64,000 bases of DNA, from assembly GCF_047511655.1 (NCBI RefSeq), contig NC_133390.1, positions 157,105,583 through 157,169,582 on the forward strand, written 5' to 3'. A program made the translations under genes and the position numbers. Below are positions 1 through 12,342 of the stretch, one piece after another. The notes beneath the pieces were generated by a model. That model had not been told where the DNA came from and searched no databases. It saw only the letters and a program-made list of their open reading frames with translations. The stretch is from Castor canadensis. Lineage: Eukaryota > Chordata > Mammalia > Rodentia > Castoridae. Every line of letters begins with the position of its first letter. Position 1 is the stretch's first letter.

Positions 1-650
1 AGATACTAGGGTGTCTTGCTGGGAGTTGATCAGACTCCCCTTCTGCCTCCTGAGGTAGGCCTGAATTCAGACTCAGGTTCTTACCAGTCTGGTGATCAGG
101 GCTCCCAAGTTGGTTCCCAAGACTTTCTGGGTTCCTTTGTGTGACCAAAATGCTCTGCTTCAATTCACCAGGAGAGAGGACCCCTCCCCTCAGATCAACA
201 TGTCTGGCCGCACCTGGTGGGGCAGCCCTCCTGGCGGGCTGAACTGGCAACAAGGAGGTGAAAACACCGCACTCCAAATCCCAGATGAGCCCCAAAAATG
301 TAGGAGGGCTCAGACAGGGCACCGAAGTTTTTGGAAAGTAAGTATATTAAGCAGGCTGGCAGCAGTCCAAAAGCTGAGTCCCCAGGAACAAAGGGGCTTA
401 CCTTATATACCATTTAGAGCAGGTTACAGAAATGGGGGGATACAGCTTGTCCCATACATTGTGGTCACATACTATTTCATTGGCTATTTTAATCTCCGGG
501 GTGAGGTGACCCTTCTCTGATCTTGCCCCAGATGCTACTTGACATTCCTCAAATCTGTTTTTTGTTTTTTTCACTGTTGCACTCATTATCTCCCTCATTG
601 TCTCTCATTATCTCCCTTTGCCTTCTCTACCTTCCTGCCACAGGGGGATG
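1..650 (-). mobile_element. Retrovirus-like LTR and leader fossil (class I / gamma-like), partial
   Basis: Read on the minus strand, this stretch has the order of a gammaretrovirus-type LTR. A CCAAT-like box is followed by a TATATAAGG box, then an R/U5-like segment, and then a tRNA-Pro-type primer-binding-like site at about 278-295 with leader sequence running off the left edge. Any internal region would lie outside the window. I treat it as an old, partial fossil. The family assignment is by layout only, and the outer (U3) boundary near 650 is uncertain. Confidence 0.45.
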
Positions 651-794
651 TTTCTGCTGTGATCAGCAGTCCTGGCTTAGTGTTCCTTGACTTGTAGAGG
701 CATCTGTCATCACAGGACCATCTTCTCCATGTGTCTTCATAATGTCTCCTTGATACCACACATGTTGGATTGAGTACCCACTCTATTGATACCA

Positions 795-1250
795 GATCTA
801 GGCTTTCACATTGGGTCTGACCACTGGCCCCTGTACACCAAATAGAGAGACATGGTAAAGGACAGAGAAAGGAGATTTATTACATGGACTGGGACACATC
901 TTTAGAAGAGGCAAAGTCAGCACTTGGCCTGTCTTCCAGGGTACAATGAGCATTAGCTTTAAATAGGCAAAAATAGGGGACAAAAGGTATGCATAGTTAA
1001 ACCTTGAAGTCACAGGTGTGGTCTGGTTGGTCATTACTCTTCAGGGGTCCCAGAAAAACTATTATCCAGGGTCATTTTCACCTGGTAGGTAGTCTATCCA
1101 TAGGGGTGGTTTCTATGCCTTGTCATAAAGATGTTATCAATTCTGACTTTCTGGAATCTGAGATGACTGCAAAGAGAATAGCTTAGAGTCCTCCATGCTT
1201 TTTAGCAAAAGCAGTTTAAGCACCTCTTATAGTATTCCAGATGGTTTTAA
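795..1250 (-). mobile_element. Second LTR-like fossil, probably solo
   Basis: On the minus strand there is an A/T-rich TATA-like element, then AATAAA at about 866-871, then about 70 bases ending near 795. This is the promoter-to-poly(A) spacing of an LTR. It may be a solo LTR or part of the neighbouring element. It is old and I could not name a family. Confidence 0.35.
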
Positions 1251-1300
1251 GTAATGACATCTGCAATGACCCTACTTGCAGACCAGGACACATTCTGCTG

Positions 1301-2467
1301 CAGTAGGAATCAGGCTTCACTGTGTCTTTTTGGAGGACACAGGTCAACTTTGAACTGCACTGTAGGGGGCGGGGAGAGCAGGAGAGTGTGGCTACACGGG
1401 ATTTTTTCCAGCCTCTAGAACTTTCAGCTTTTTTAGCCAGCCTCTTCTCTCACTTTCCAGTTGCTCTCTGGAAAACTGTGTCTGGGGTCTCACAAACCAA
1501 TGACTACCCCCCACCCTCCCTCCAAGGGTTTCTAGGCTAGACCACCAAAGGATAATGTGGCAATTGCTCTCCCCTCACTGAGTTGCCCTGTTGACTTACC
1601 CCAGCAGGGGTGGGCTTCAACTCTCCTTTCAGCAAAGGGGTGGAGTTTCCATTCTCTCTTGACTAAAAAAGCTAGAAGCTCCCAAGTGCCAGGTACAGGG
1701 CTGAACCTACTCATTTAGTCCTCACCTGGAGGTGGGTGTTGGTGTCACCCATCCATAGGGGGAGCTGAGGTGTGTGTGTGAGGGGAGGACTTCCCAAGTG
1801 ACTCCTGCTAGGCATCATCTCCATCTCTGGGGACTTCTGGATGCTGCCTGGGACTCTGCTTCCCTGGCCAATTGGAGTTTGTGAGAGAGGAATGGCTCCA
1901 TGGGTGGCATCAGCATGAACTTGCTGTGAGGGTGAGGATCAGGCTGCTCCATCCCTCCAGGGCTGGGGCCTGGGAATAGAAAGCCTGAAATGGAGATTCA
2001 CACAGAGGCAGGCAGGCTGGCACCCAGACAGTTTCACTTGAATTCTTTGAACTTGCATTTTTGTGGGTGGTCCTGACCTAGGGCTGCTGGCTGAAGGTAA
2101 GGACAGACCTGGTGGACCTTCTGATATCATGAGGGTGAGGGTAAGGATGCTGAGGACACCGCTCAGTTTCATGATGCAGGTGACCTCAGAAGGTATTCAG
2201 GACTGGAGGTGATGGCAGGTCTGGGCTCGGATGTGTTGGTCTGAGGCCTATGGGATGTTCAGGAGTGGCCAGGAAGCTGAGGGGAGAGGGGGACAAAGTG
2301 TAGCACCAGAGGAAGGAAAGGTCTGCAGAGAAAGGTGTGTGTGGGACTTTGCCTGATGGAAGAGATGGTGGTACTCAGAGTGAGCTTCCGAAGCAAGGGC
2401 AAGAGGGGGCCCATGGCCAAGCCCTGCCCTGGAGGAGGTGGAGTGGGGGAGGAAAAGTGGATTTTGG
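1301..2467. other. Gene-poor stretch before the LINE-1
   Basis: No gene or named repeat is firmly seen here. The only notable item is a short minus-strand ORF with a signal-peptide-like start, listed separately. Confidence 0.4.
1939..2172 (-). CDS. Questionable short ORF with a signal-peptide-like N-terminus
   Basis: A minus-strand ATG at 2172-2170, with A at -3, opens a 77-codon frame. It begins MKLSGVLSILTLTLMISEG, a charged N-terminus followed by a hydrophobic run like that of a small secreted protein. A weak GT donor (CCACCAG|gtctgt) follows about 22 codons in, so it could be a first exon. The rest of the ORF has a few cysteines but no recognisable domain. I do not recognise the product. 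Chance is the more likely explanation. Confidence 0.15.
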   Translation of the reverse strand: MKLSGVLSILTLTLMISEGPPGLSLPSASSPRSGPPTKMQVQRIQVKLSGCQPACLCVNLHFRLSIPRPQPWRDGAA

Positions 2468-2480
2468 AAAAGAAGTCTGG
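2468..2480. repeat. LINE-1 target-site duplication, left copy
   Basis: The 13-base AAAAGAAGTCTGG lies directly before the LINE-1 5' end and recurs exactly at 9166-9178 after the A-rich tail. This fixes both ends of the insertion. Confidence 0.85.
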
Positions 2481-3189
2481 GATTCCAAGATGGCAGCTAG
2501 AGGGAGGAAGCAGAAAGGGTGCTTCCTAAAGTAATACCTTGGAGAGATGCTGGAGATACACCTTACAGGAAAAACCACCGAGAAGAGGCAAAACTTTGAC
2601 TCCTCCACACCTCCAGCCTGTGCATAGCATCTCCACTTCACATTAAATGGAGAAACCAGGAGGGCTCCTGCGCCACCACCAGACGGCAGTGCCCAGATGG
2701 CTTGTGAAGACACAGACAAGGTGAGAAAAGCAGCAAACATACTCCCACGGACAACCCTAGGCCAGATCAGCATAGCCCCCTGGATAGACTGACCCCCACC
2801 CAGGGAGAAAAGAAAAAAAAAACTGAATAGTAAGCAATAACAACAAAAAAGACACATAGCAAAGAGGGCAGGGTGCCCTGAGTGCCAAAGAAGGGGTGAA
2901 GGGAAATCCCTCACGGAACTGTAAATAAACAAGCCAGCCAGAGAAAGTGGGTGCAGTGTCACCTCCCCCAGTGTGCTTGGAAAGGGGAAAGCTTGTAGCA
3001 GTGGCAGTCGCACCCAGGAGAACTCTTAAGCAAACAAAGTCTGAGGGGCTAGGTGAGTGTTAAGCTCACTCCTGAGATCTGCATAAATAAAGCCTCCAGC
3101 AACAGCAGGCTGACAGCAGCGGGCAGGTGAGCCAAAGCCTCAGATAGCCATTCACAGAACTGTCTCCAGACTCTATTTTTTCTCTCTTC

Positions 3190-3436
3190 CTTTGATGAGA
3201 CAACAACCGAGCTACACCTGCATGCTGAAAAACTTACTGAAATTGTATTGCATTGGAACTTGGGACACTTTGTGGTGGTTTTTTTTGTTTTGTTTTTCTT
3301 TGTTTTTAGTTTTTTTCCCCTTTGATGAGACAACGACAGAAATACTTCTGAGACACCATCTCCAGGATTTTAGGCTGTGGAACTAACACCAAAATTATTA
3401 ACTGAAACTTTATTGCATTTGAACTTGGATATTTTT
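3190..3436 (+). repeat. Internal direct duplication in the LINE-1 5' UTR
   Basis: Two related segments follow one another, about 3190-3268 and 3321-3435. Each starts with TTTGATGAGACAAC and ends with a stretch like TTGCATT(T/G)GAACTTGG. A T-rich tract follows the second. It resembles a diverged tandem unit of the L1 5' UTR. Confidence 0.55.
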
Positions 3437-3829
3437 TTTCATTTATTTATTTTTTATTTTTTTCAATCCTCTCTCTGTCTCTCTAATGCCTGTTCAGCTT
3501 ACTGTTGATTAGTATACTATCCCTGATTATATCTTTGAAACTTTTTGTTTGTTTTGTTTTTTTCTACTTGTTTGTTTATTTGTTTTTCTCTTTTTCTTTA
3601 ACTTCTTTGCTTTCCATCTCCTGTCACCCTTCTATTCTAAATATCACCATTGTTATTATTACAAGCTAGAAAATACTTAATTGCACACAGTACAGGGACA
3701 ATAACAACACCAAGGGCAATGACGTGAAGACAGAAAAAACAGGGAAACCAGTTTCCCCACAGCAAAAAATTAGTACAGGAACCAGAGGGAAATGAAGAAA
3801 ACAGATACTCAGATCCAGACTCCAATAAA

Positions 3830-4921
3830 ATGAAGATAAACTATGCCAAAGAACCCAATGAAGCCCACAAGAACAATCTAAAAGAAGAAATACTACAGGT
3901 AATTAATGAGAATTTTATAGAGATAATACTGGATGTGGTCAACCAAAATGTACAGGAGACACTCAAGAAATTCTAAGACAACAAAAATAGAGAATTTGAA
4001 AAAGCACAAGAAGAAATAAAAGAAACCATAGAAGGGCTGTATAGACACCAAAGTGAAACAAAGAACATGATTAATAAAGAGATAAATGAGTTCAGGACAA
4101 AAATAGACAACATTAAAGAGTAAGAAACTCAGGATATGAGGTTTTTTTTCAGAAAAAAAATGAAACAAATGCAAAACGAAATGGAAGGCCAATCCAGCAG
4201 AATAGAACCAACAGAAGACAGAATCTCAGGACTTGAAGATGAAATGGTAATTAAAGGAAAAACCGAAGAATTATTAGTTAAACAACTCAAAACCTGTGAA
4301 AAGAAAATGCAAGAACTCACCAACTCCATCAAAAGACCAAACCTGAGAATCATGGGCATTGAAGAAGGAGAAGAGGTGCAAGAAAAAGGAATGTATAATA
4401 TATTCAACAAAATAATAACAGAAAAATCCCCAAATCTAGAGAAATCTACTCCCATACAGATGCAAGAGTCCTCCAGAACACCAAACAGACCAGACCAAAA
4501 TAGATCTACCCTACGGCATATTAACATTAAAACAACAAGTACAGAAACTAGAGAAAGAATATTGAAGTCTGTAAGAGAGAAAAAACAAGTAACATACAAA
4601 GGTAAACCCATCAAAATCACAGCAGACTTCTCAACAGAAACATTAAAAGTAAGAAGACTTTGGAGTGAGATCTTCCGGGCACTGAATGAAAATAACTTCA
4701 ACCCCAGGATACTCTACCCAGCAAAACTATCATTCAAAATAGATGGAGCAATAAAAGTCTTCCATGATAAGCAGAAACTAAAACAATATATGACCACAAA
4801 GCCACCACTACAAAAGATTCTTCAAGGAATTCTGCACACAGAAAGTGAAACCCAACATAACCATGAAAGGGCAGGCAGCACCAAACCACAGGAAAAGAAA
4901 AAGCAAGAAAGTAGAGATTAA
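3830..4921 (+). pseudogene. LINE-1 ORF1 (RNA-binding chaperone), broken
   Basis: A frame from the ATG at 3830 to the stop at 4919-4921 encodes an ORF1p-like protein. An N-terminal charged coiled-coil region precedes an RRM-like middle (around NLRIMGIEEGEE) and a C-terminal domain with RILYPAKLSFK and FHDKQKL, both characteristic of L1 ORF1p. In-frame TAA codons at 3974-3976 and 4121-4123 interrupt the coiled coil, leaving 4136-4921 as the longest open piece (261 codons). ORF1p normally trimerises and coats L1 RNA. The true start may lie slightly upstream, around 3720, in another frame. Confidence 0.85.
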
Positions 4922-4971
4922 CCTCAACTTAGATACACACAATCAAACCTTCAAACAACTAAGACAACTAA

Positions 4972-7900
4972 ATGACAGGAATCACCACATACCTATCAGT
5001 ACTAACACTTAATGTTAATAGACTTAATTCCCACATCAAAAGGCACCATTTGACGAACTGGATTAGAAAAGAAGATCCAACAATTTGTTGCTTCCAGGAG
5101 ATCCATCTCACCGACAGAAATAAGTATAGTCTTAATAAGAGTCTTATCTCTGACAAAGTAGACTTCAAACCTACATTGATCAAATGAGATAAAGGACATA
5201 CCCTACTAATAAAAGGGGAAATAGACCAAAAGGAAGTAACAATTATCAACCTATATGCACCCAATGTCAACACACCCAATTTCATCAAACATACCCTGAA
5301 GGACCTAAAAGCATATATTAACTCCAACACAGTGGTCGTGGGAGACTTTAACACCCCATTATCATCAATAGATAGGTCATCCAAACAAATCGATAAATCC
5401 TAGATCTAAAATATACAATAGATCAAATGGACCTACTTGATGTCAACAGAACATTTCATCCAACTTCTACACAATGTACATTCTTCTCAGTAGCCCATGG
5501 AACCTTCTCCAAAATAGATCATATCCTAGGGCACAAAGCAAGCCTCAGCAAATATAAGAAAATAGAAATTATGCCATGCATTCTATCTGATCACAATGCA
5601 ATAAAACTAGAACTCAACAACAAAACTAAAGACAAAAAACATGCAAACAGCTGGAAACTGAATAACTCATTACTTAATGAACAATGGGTCTTTGATGAAA
5701 TAAAAGAGGAAATTAAAAAGTTCCTGGAAGTCAATGAAAATGAAAACACAACCTACCAGAACCTAAGGGACACAGCAAAGGCAGTCCTGAGAGGAAAGTT
5801 TATAGCCATGAGTGCATATATTAAAAAGACTGAAAGATCCCAAATCAATGACCTAATGATACATCTCAAACTCCTAGAAAAACAAGAACAATCAAATCCC
5901 AAAACAAATAGGAGAGAAATAATAAAAATAAGAGCTGAAATCAATGAAATAGAAACCAAAAAAGCCATACAAAGAATTAATGAAACAAAAAGTTGGTTCT
6001 TTGAAAAAATAAACAAGATCAACAGATCCCTGGCAAACCTGACTAAAATGAGGAGAGAAAAAACCCAAATTAGTAGAATCAGGAATGCAAAAGGAGAGAT
6101 AACAACAAATACCATAGAAGTCCAGGATATCATCAGAGCCTACTTTGAGAACCTATATTCAAATAAATTTGAAAATCTAAAAGAAATGGACAGATTTCTA
6201 GATACATATGATCATCCAAAACTGAACCAAGAGGAAATTAATCACCTGAATAGATCTATAACACAAAATGAAATTGAAGCAGCAATCAAGAGTCTCCCCA
6301 AAAAGAAAAGTCCAGGACCTGATGGATTCTCTGCTGAATTCTATCAGACCTTTAAAGAAGAACTGATACCAACCCTCCTTAACCTGTTCCACGAAATAGA
6401 AAGGGAAGGAAAACTGCCAAACACATTTTATGAAGCCAGTATTACACTTATCCCAAAACCAGGCAAAGATACCTCCAAAAAGGAGAACTATAGGCCAATC
6501 TTAATGAACATTGATCCAAAAATCCTCAACAAAATAATGGCAAACTGAATTCAGCAACACATCAAAAAGATCATTCACCACGATCAAATAGGCTTCATCC
6601 CAGGAATGCAGGGGTGGTTCAACATATGAAAATCAATAAACGGAATAAACCACATTAACAGAAGCAAAGACAAAAACCACTTGATCATCTCAATAGATGC
6701 AGAAAAAGCCTTTGATAAGATCCAATACCACTTCATGATAAAAGCTCTAAGAAAACAGGAATAGAAGGAAAGTATCTCAACATTATAAAAGCTATATATG
6801 ACAAACCTACAGCCAGCATTATACTTCACAGAGAAAAACTGAAACCATTCCCTCTAAAATCAGAAACTAGACAAGGATGCCCACTATCTCCACTCCTATT
6901 CAACATAGTACTGGGATTCCTAGCCAGAGCAGATAGGCAAGAAGGAATAAAAGGAATACAAATAGGTAAAGAAACTGTCAAAATATCCCTATTTGCAGAC
7001 GACATGATCCTATACCTTAAAGACCCAAAAAACTCTACTCAAAAGCTTCTAGACACCATCAATAGCTATAGCAAGGTAGCAGGATATAAAATCAACACAA
7101 GAAAAATCATTAGCATTTCTATACACTAATAATGAACAAACTGAGAAAGAATATATGAAAACAATTCCATTTACAATAGCCTCAAAAAAATCAAATATCT
7201 AGGTGTAAACCTAACAAAGTATGTGAACGACCTCTACAAGGAAAACTATACACTTCTGAAGAAAGAGACTGAGGAAGACTATAGAAAGTGGAGAGATCTC
7301 CCATGCTCATGGATTGGTAGAATCAACATAGTAAAAATGTCAATACTCCCAAAAGTAATCTACATGTTTAATGCAATTCCCATCAAAATTCCAATGACAT
7401 TCATTAAAGAGATTGAAAAATCTACTGTTAAATTTATGTGGAAACACAAGAGGTCACAAATAGCCAAGGCAATACTCAGTCAAAAGAACAATGCTGGAGG
7501 TATCACGATACCCGACTTCAAACTATATTACAAAGCAATAGCAATAAAAACAGCATGGTACTGGCACAAAAACAGACATGAAGACCAGTGGAACAGAATA
7601 AAGGACCCAGAGATGAAGCCACACAACTATAACCAACTTGTCTTTGATAAAGGTGCTAAAAATATATGATGGAGAAAAGACAGCCTCTTCAACAAAAACT
7701 GCTGGGAAAACTGGTTAGCAGTCTGCAAAAAACTGAAATTAGATCCATGTATATCACCTTATACCAATATTAACTCAAAATGGATCAAGGATCTTAATAT
7801 CAGACCCCAGAATCTAAAATTGATACAGGAAAGTGTAGGAAATACACTTTTGTATAGGCAAGAACTTTCTCAATAGAATCCCAGCAGCACAGCAACTAAG

Positions 7901-8898
7901 AGATAGCATAGATAAGTGGGACTTCATAAAACTAAAAAGCTTCTGCTCAACAAAAGAAATGGTCTCTAAACTGAAGAGACCATCCAGAGTGGGAGAAAAT
8001 ATTTGCCAGCTACACATCAGACAAAGGACTGATAACCAGAATATATAGGAAACTTAAAAAACTAAATTCTCCCAAAATTAATGAACCAATAAAGAAATGG
8101 GCAAGTGAACTAAACAGAACTTTCTCAAAAGAAGAAATTCAAATGGCCAAAACACATGAAAAAATGCTCACCATCTCTAGCAATAAAAGAAATGCAAATT
8201 AAAACTACACTAAGATTCCACCTCACCCCTGTTAGAATAGCCATCATTAGCAACACCACTAACAACAGGTGTTGGCGAGGATGCGGGGTGGGAATGCAAA
8301 CTGGTACAACCACTCTGGAAAAAAATTTGGAGGCTACTTAAAAAGCTAGACATTGATCTACCATTTGATCCAGCAATACCACTCTTGGGGATATACCCAA
8401 AAGACTGTGACACAGGTTACTCCAGAGGCACCTGCACACCCATGTTTATTGCGGCACTATTCACAATAGCCAAGTTATGGAAACAGCCAAGATGTCCCAC
8501 CACTGACGAATGGATTAAGAAAATGTGGTATTTATACACAATGGAATTTTATGCAGCCACAAAGAAGAATGAAATGTTATCATTCACTAATAAATGGATG
8601 GAATTGGAGAACATCATTCTGAGTGAGGTTAGCCTGGCCCAAAAGACCAAAAATCGTATGTTCTCCCTCATATGCGGACATGAGATCAAGGGCAAACACA
8701 ACAAGGGGATTGGACTTTGATCACATGATAAAAGCAAGAGCACACAAGGGAGATATGAGGATAGGGAAGACACCTAAGAAACTAGATAGCATTTGTTGCC
8801 CTCAATGCAGAGAAACTAAAGCAGATACTTTAAAGCAACTGAGGCCAATAGGAGAGGGGGACCAGGAACTAGAGAAAAGGTTAGATCAAAAAGAATTA
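4972..8898 (+). pseudogene. LINE-1 ORF2 (endonuclease and reverse transcriptase), broken
   Basis: This is the ORF2p region in several frames. Endonuclease landmarks are LTLNVNRLN at the start, FQEIHL, VGDFNT near 5340 and [12 protein letters not shown] near 5580. The reverse transcriptase has [15 protein letters not shown] near 6310 and the catalytic FADD at 6992-7003. The C-terminal region includes MEFYAATKKNEM near 8545. Frame is lost by a TGA at 5185-5187, further stops near 5401, and several frameshifts. The longest open pieces are 5427-6548 and 7223-7669. The copy cannot encode active ORF2p. Confidence 0.9.
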
Positions 8899-9165
8899 AC
8901 CTAGAAGGTAACACACATGCACAGGAAATTAATGTGAGTCAACTCCCTGTATAGCTATCCTTATCTCAACTAGCAAAATCCCTTGGTCCTTCCTATTATT
9001 TCTTATACTCTCTCTTCAACAAAATTAGAGATTAAGGGCAAAATAGTTTCTGCCGGGTATTGAAGAGATGGAGCGCAGAGGGAGGGGGCTAGGGGGTTAG
9101 GGAGGGGGCAGGGGAAGGGGGGAGAAATAACCAAAACATTGTATGCACTATGAATAAAAAAAAGA

Positions 9166-9178
9166 AAAAGAAGTCTGG
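9166..9178. repeat. LINE-1 target-site duplication, right copy
   Basis: An exact repeat of the 13 bases at 2468-2480, directly after the LINE-1 A-rich tail. Confidence 0.85.
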
Positions 9179-10162
9179 CTACACAGGAACTGCCCACTAA
9201 TTGCTGGCAGTCCATGGGCCATCACTCTGCAGGAATGGGTTACAGAGGGCAGGATCTGGTGGTCTCATCGCACAGCCCTATGCCTCCACCCCAGCCTCCT
9301 GCCCATGTGCATCCAGGTCCTGATCTCCAAAAGCATCTAGAAGTCCCTGCCCTGTCTGTGAGGCCTGGAGCACCTGAGCCCCCTCTGTACCCTGGAGCTC
9401 AGAGAGACTGAGCCATCTGGAGGCCACAGAGCATCATGGAGTGTATCTTAGCCACTGTGATTCTCATTTTGCCTTGGCTGTTGTCACTACTGTGGGAGGA
9501 GACTGCACTGGGTCTCCACAACTGTGCTAGTCCCCCAGAATGCTGCCAGAAAGAAGGGCGGGCTGAGCTGGGTGCACTACGCAGATAGGAAGTTGAGGCT
9601 CAGGAGTGAGCCATGACCGGGTGGTCCAGAGCAAGACTGTTTTGGAAAGTGGGAAACTCAGCAGGTCAGTGTCCAAGGAGTGCAAAGGAGCATCGCTTTG
9701 GCCCATTCGCCCATTCTCCATCTGGGAAATGAGTGGTGCTTTGTGCTGGTGGCCTGGCCATGGCTCTACAAGTTTTCTCAGAGACTGCAGTAACATTGTG
9801 GTTGGACTGTAACCCAGCAATCGGGGAGGAACCAGACCATGACTGAGCCAGTAAGTCTTGGCCCCACCCTGGCTCCTCTGTGGAGACTCCAGTCCCCATC
9901 TCTGGCCTCCCTGGCCTGGGGCTGGGCTGGTTGGGGAGTCTGAGATGGATGGGAATCCCCCATCCATTTGTAGGCTTGTTCTGGCGAAGGCAAGGCTCTG
10001 AGCCACAGGGCCTAGGGGACACTGAGCTCCCTTCTTACCCTCTAGTCACATAGTAGGAAGTCCTTTGTCCTGCCACTGCAGTAACAATGACTGGCGTTTA
10101 CTGAACACTCACTATATGCACCATTCCAAGAACTTCCTATGTTTTAATGGCTTTTACTTTTT
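9179..10162. other. Intergenic DNA, nothing recognised
   Basis: Single-copy-looking sequence. Overlapping ORFs occur on both strands, but I see no domain, no splice-bounded exon and no recognisable repeat. Confidence 0.5.
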
Positions 10163-10470
10163 AAAGGTGGTACTGTAGTTTAGACTTGGCCTCCTGCATG
10201 TTATACAGGCACTCTGCTTGAATCATGCCTCCAACACTTTTAATTTTAGCTATTTTTCAGCCAGGGTCTTATGTTTTTGCTCAGGGCCTGCCTCAGGCCT
10301 CAATCCTCCTACCTTTGCCTCTTGTAGTTGGGATTACAGATGTATGCCACTGCACTCAGCTTGTTTGTTGAGATGGGTTATTGCTAAATATTTGCCCAGG
10401 CTAGTGGTGATTCCCCTGATCTCCACCTCCTGAGTGGCTGGGATTACAGGTGTGAGCCACCATCTTCATC
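10163..10470 (-). mobile_element. Composite ID/B1 SINE, old
   Basis: On the plus strand this reads as the reverse of a composite SINE. A diverged tRNA-like part (GCACTCTGCTTGAATCATGCCTCC) is followed by two B1-like blocks, each ending in GGGATTACAG. Divergence suggests an old copy. Confidence 0.75.
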
Positions 10471-10674
10471 TAAGGCATTACTTTCAAATGACATATATTG
10501 AGCATCATTCCAAAGTCTTTAGTCAAAAGTTTTAATCCTCATGATAATTCTAAGATACTATATCCCTATCTCTGAGGCACAGAGAGGTCAAGTCTCTTGA
10601 CATACCTAGTTAGAGGTCGAACCGGAACATGAAAATCTGGAAAAAAATCTGGCTGCAGAGCCTCTTTTATTTCT

Positions 10675-10777
10675 TTAATATGGAACGCTTCACTAATTTG
10701 TGGGTCATCCTTGCACAGAGGCCATGTTAATCTCTGTATCATTCCAGTTTCAGTATATGTGCTGCCAAAGCCAGCAC
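10675..10777 (-). pseudogene. U6 spliceosomal snRNA pseudogene
   Basis: The reverse complement follows U6 from its GTGCT 5' end through the GCAGCACATATACT-like segment, the AATCTCTGTATC/GAT(A)CAGAGA region and the CGTTCCATATT 3' end. Nearly the whole 107-nt RNA is present. It has scattered substitutions and a small deletion in the central region near the U4/U6 pairing segment. I see no PSE or TATA box at the proper spacing upstream (towards higher coordinates). Retrotransposed U6 copies of this kind are common in mammals. Confidence 0.9.
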
Positions 10778-12342
10778 TCGTTTTCCTTTTTTCTCAATTC
10801 TCTGGAGGTAACAATAATTGTGAGCTACTGTGATTAGCACCATTATTATAGTAAGAAGCAGGAGGGAGGGCATGGTGACGGCGGGGCACAGACAGGGCTC
10901 TGGTGCATAGGCTGAAGATGGACCTTACCCTCAGTAGCTGTTCTGCCTGTGCATGGCCAGGAGAGGGAGCCATGTCCTTTCTGGAAGGAATTGTATGAAG
11001 ACAGAGAACAAATGAAGAGGAAGCACCTCCAGAGCTGGACTCATGAGGACAGGAAATCGCCCTGGGGGACACACCAGGTAGTGGAGTCTGCCAGTGGCTC
11101 TCTGATGTCTGCTGACAGCTTTGTGCCTCTTCACATGGACTAATCACTGCAGTGTCCTCTGAGCCTTAGAATGGCCACTGCCAGGCAAAATGGTGGCAAA
11201 AATCCATTTTATGGACTAGGGTTGGGAACCTGGGAAAGGACAGGCCATGGGCTTGAGCCAGGAGGGTCTGGGACCTGCAGACAGTGACATGGGCTTGTCT
11301 CCAGTGGTGCCCAGACTGTGGTTCACTCCAAGTTATCTTCAGGGTGCTCCCTGCCTTGGTGGGTGGGGTCTGGGGGCCCTGAATGGAGAGGAGGGCATAG
11401 AGTCTCTGAACACCTGGAGGACAAGGCAGAGGTGGGAGAGGCTGTCCTAAGTAGGGAGGGTGTTCTCAAGAGTAGCGCTGGTGAAGAACACATCCTCAAT
11501 TCAGCACATTACACAGGCTTTCCCTGCTATTCAGGTGAGGAAAAGGCTCAGGGGTTTTGCCAGGCTTTCTTTGGGACTCTAGGGTCTTGGAAGTATTGGG
11601 GGTGGGAAGTCTAGGAAGGACCCTAGAATTGGCAGTGTCTTAAGGTCAAACTGACACTCAGTAGATGCAGCCTCTGGGGCTGGACTGACTGAGGCTTCTC
11701 TACTCATGCCTGGGACAGCTCTGAGTGAGGACGTAAATCTCTTGGAGCCTCAGTTTCCACATCCATAAGATGGGGATAAGTAGTGGTATGGAAAGAATGC
11801 GGCCTGGCAGTAGGGCCTCTGGGCTCTCAGAGGGTTGTGGCCAGCATCTGATACCCCACTGTACCTGTCATGCTGGCCATTGGTGTCCTGGGGGTATGGC
11901 TGTCGTGCTGGGCACTCCAAGGTCCTGCTGCTGTGGAGTCTTGTGGTCTCACCCCGCTCTACTCCTTGGACCCGAGGTGGTGAGTGCCGCATGGGGACTC
12001 TGCCCCCACTTTTCCCTGGTGCCCTGTCCCCATGGCTCTTAGGAAAGCTTCTACTCAACTCTCCCCACTGAGGGGTGGGGATGGGAGCAGCAGGCCACAG
12101 ACCCTTGGTGCCAAGGACACAGTGACGGCACTGGCAGGGCTGAATGTGAATCTTGTGTCTCAGACATTGGCTCCATTGCCTGGCTAACTGAGGACCAGGG
12201 AGGCATAGTAGACAGGTGATAAGTGTGGCAGATGTGGGCCTAATCTCAGTCTCTCTGAAGGCAATTGGCAGGGAGCTCCATGGTGTTCCTAGAGGGTGGC
12301 CCAAGGAAGCTCAACAGAGTTCTGATTCTTTTACAAAAATCA
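10778..12342. other. Intergenic DNA, nothing firm
   Basis: No exon with splice sites and no recognisable repeat. The long ORFs on either strand overlap one another in GC-rich sequence and look fortuitous. Confidence 0.5.

Larger units (their letters stand above)
2481..9165 (+). mobile_element. Nearly full-length LINE-1 retrotransposon, inactive
   Basis: This is a 6.7-kb sense-strand L1. Its parts are a 5' UTR of about 1.3 kb starting near CCAAGATGGCAGC, an ORF1 region at about 3830-4921, an ORF2 region from 4972 to about 8900, a G-rich 3' UTR (about 9060-9125) and an A-rich tail. It is flanked by a 13-bp target-site duplication, so it arrived by ordinary target-primed reverse transcription. 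Both ORFs carry stops and frameshifts, so the copy is dead. Its last kilobase closely matches the truncated L1 at 28077-29081, with about 30 bases missing near 8285 relative to that copy. The insertion looks young to middle-aged because the duplication is still exact. Confidence 0.95.

Noticed and set aside
2375-3013. 212-codon minus-strand ORF
   Set aside because: It lies antisense in the LINE-1 5' UTR and has no domain; it is a by-product of that sequence.
10675-10777. Functional U6 snRNA gene
   Set aside because: Substitutions, a small deletion and no visible upstream PSE/TATA make it a pseudogene.
11750-12304. 184-codon minus-strand ORF downstream of SUN5
   Set aside because: GC-rich sequence with overlapping ORFs in other frames; no homology signal or exon borders recognised.
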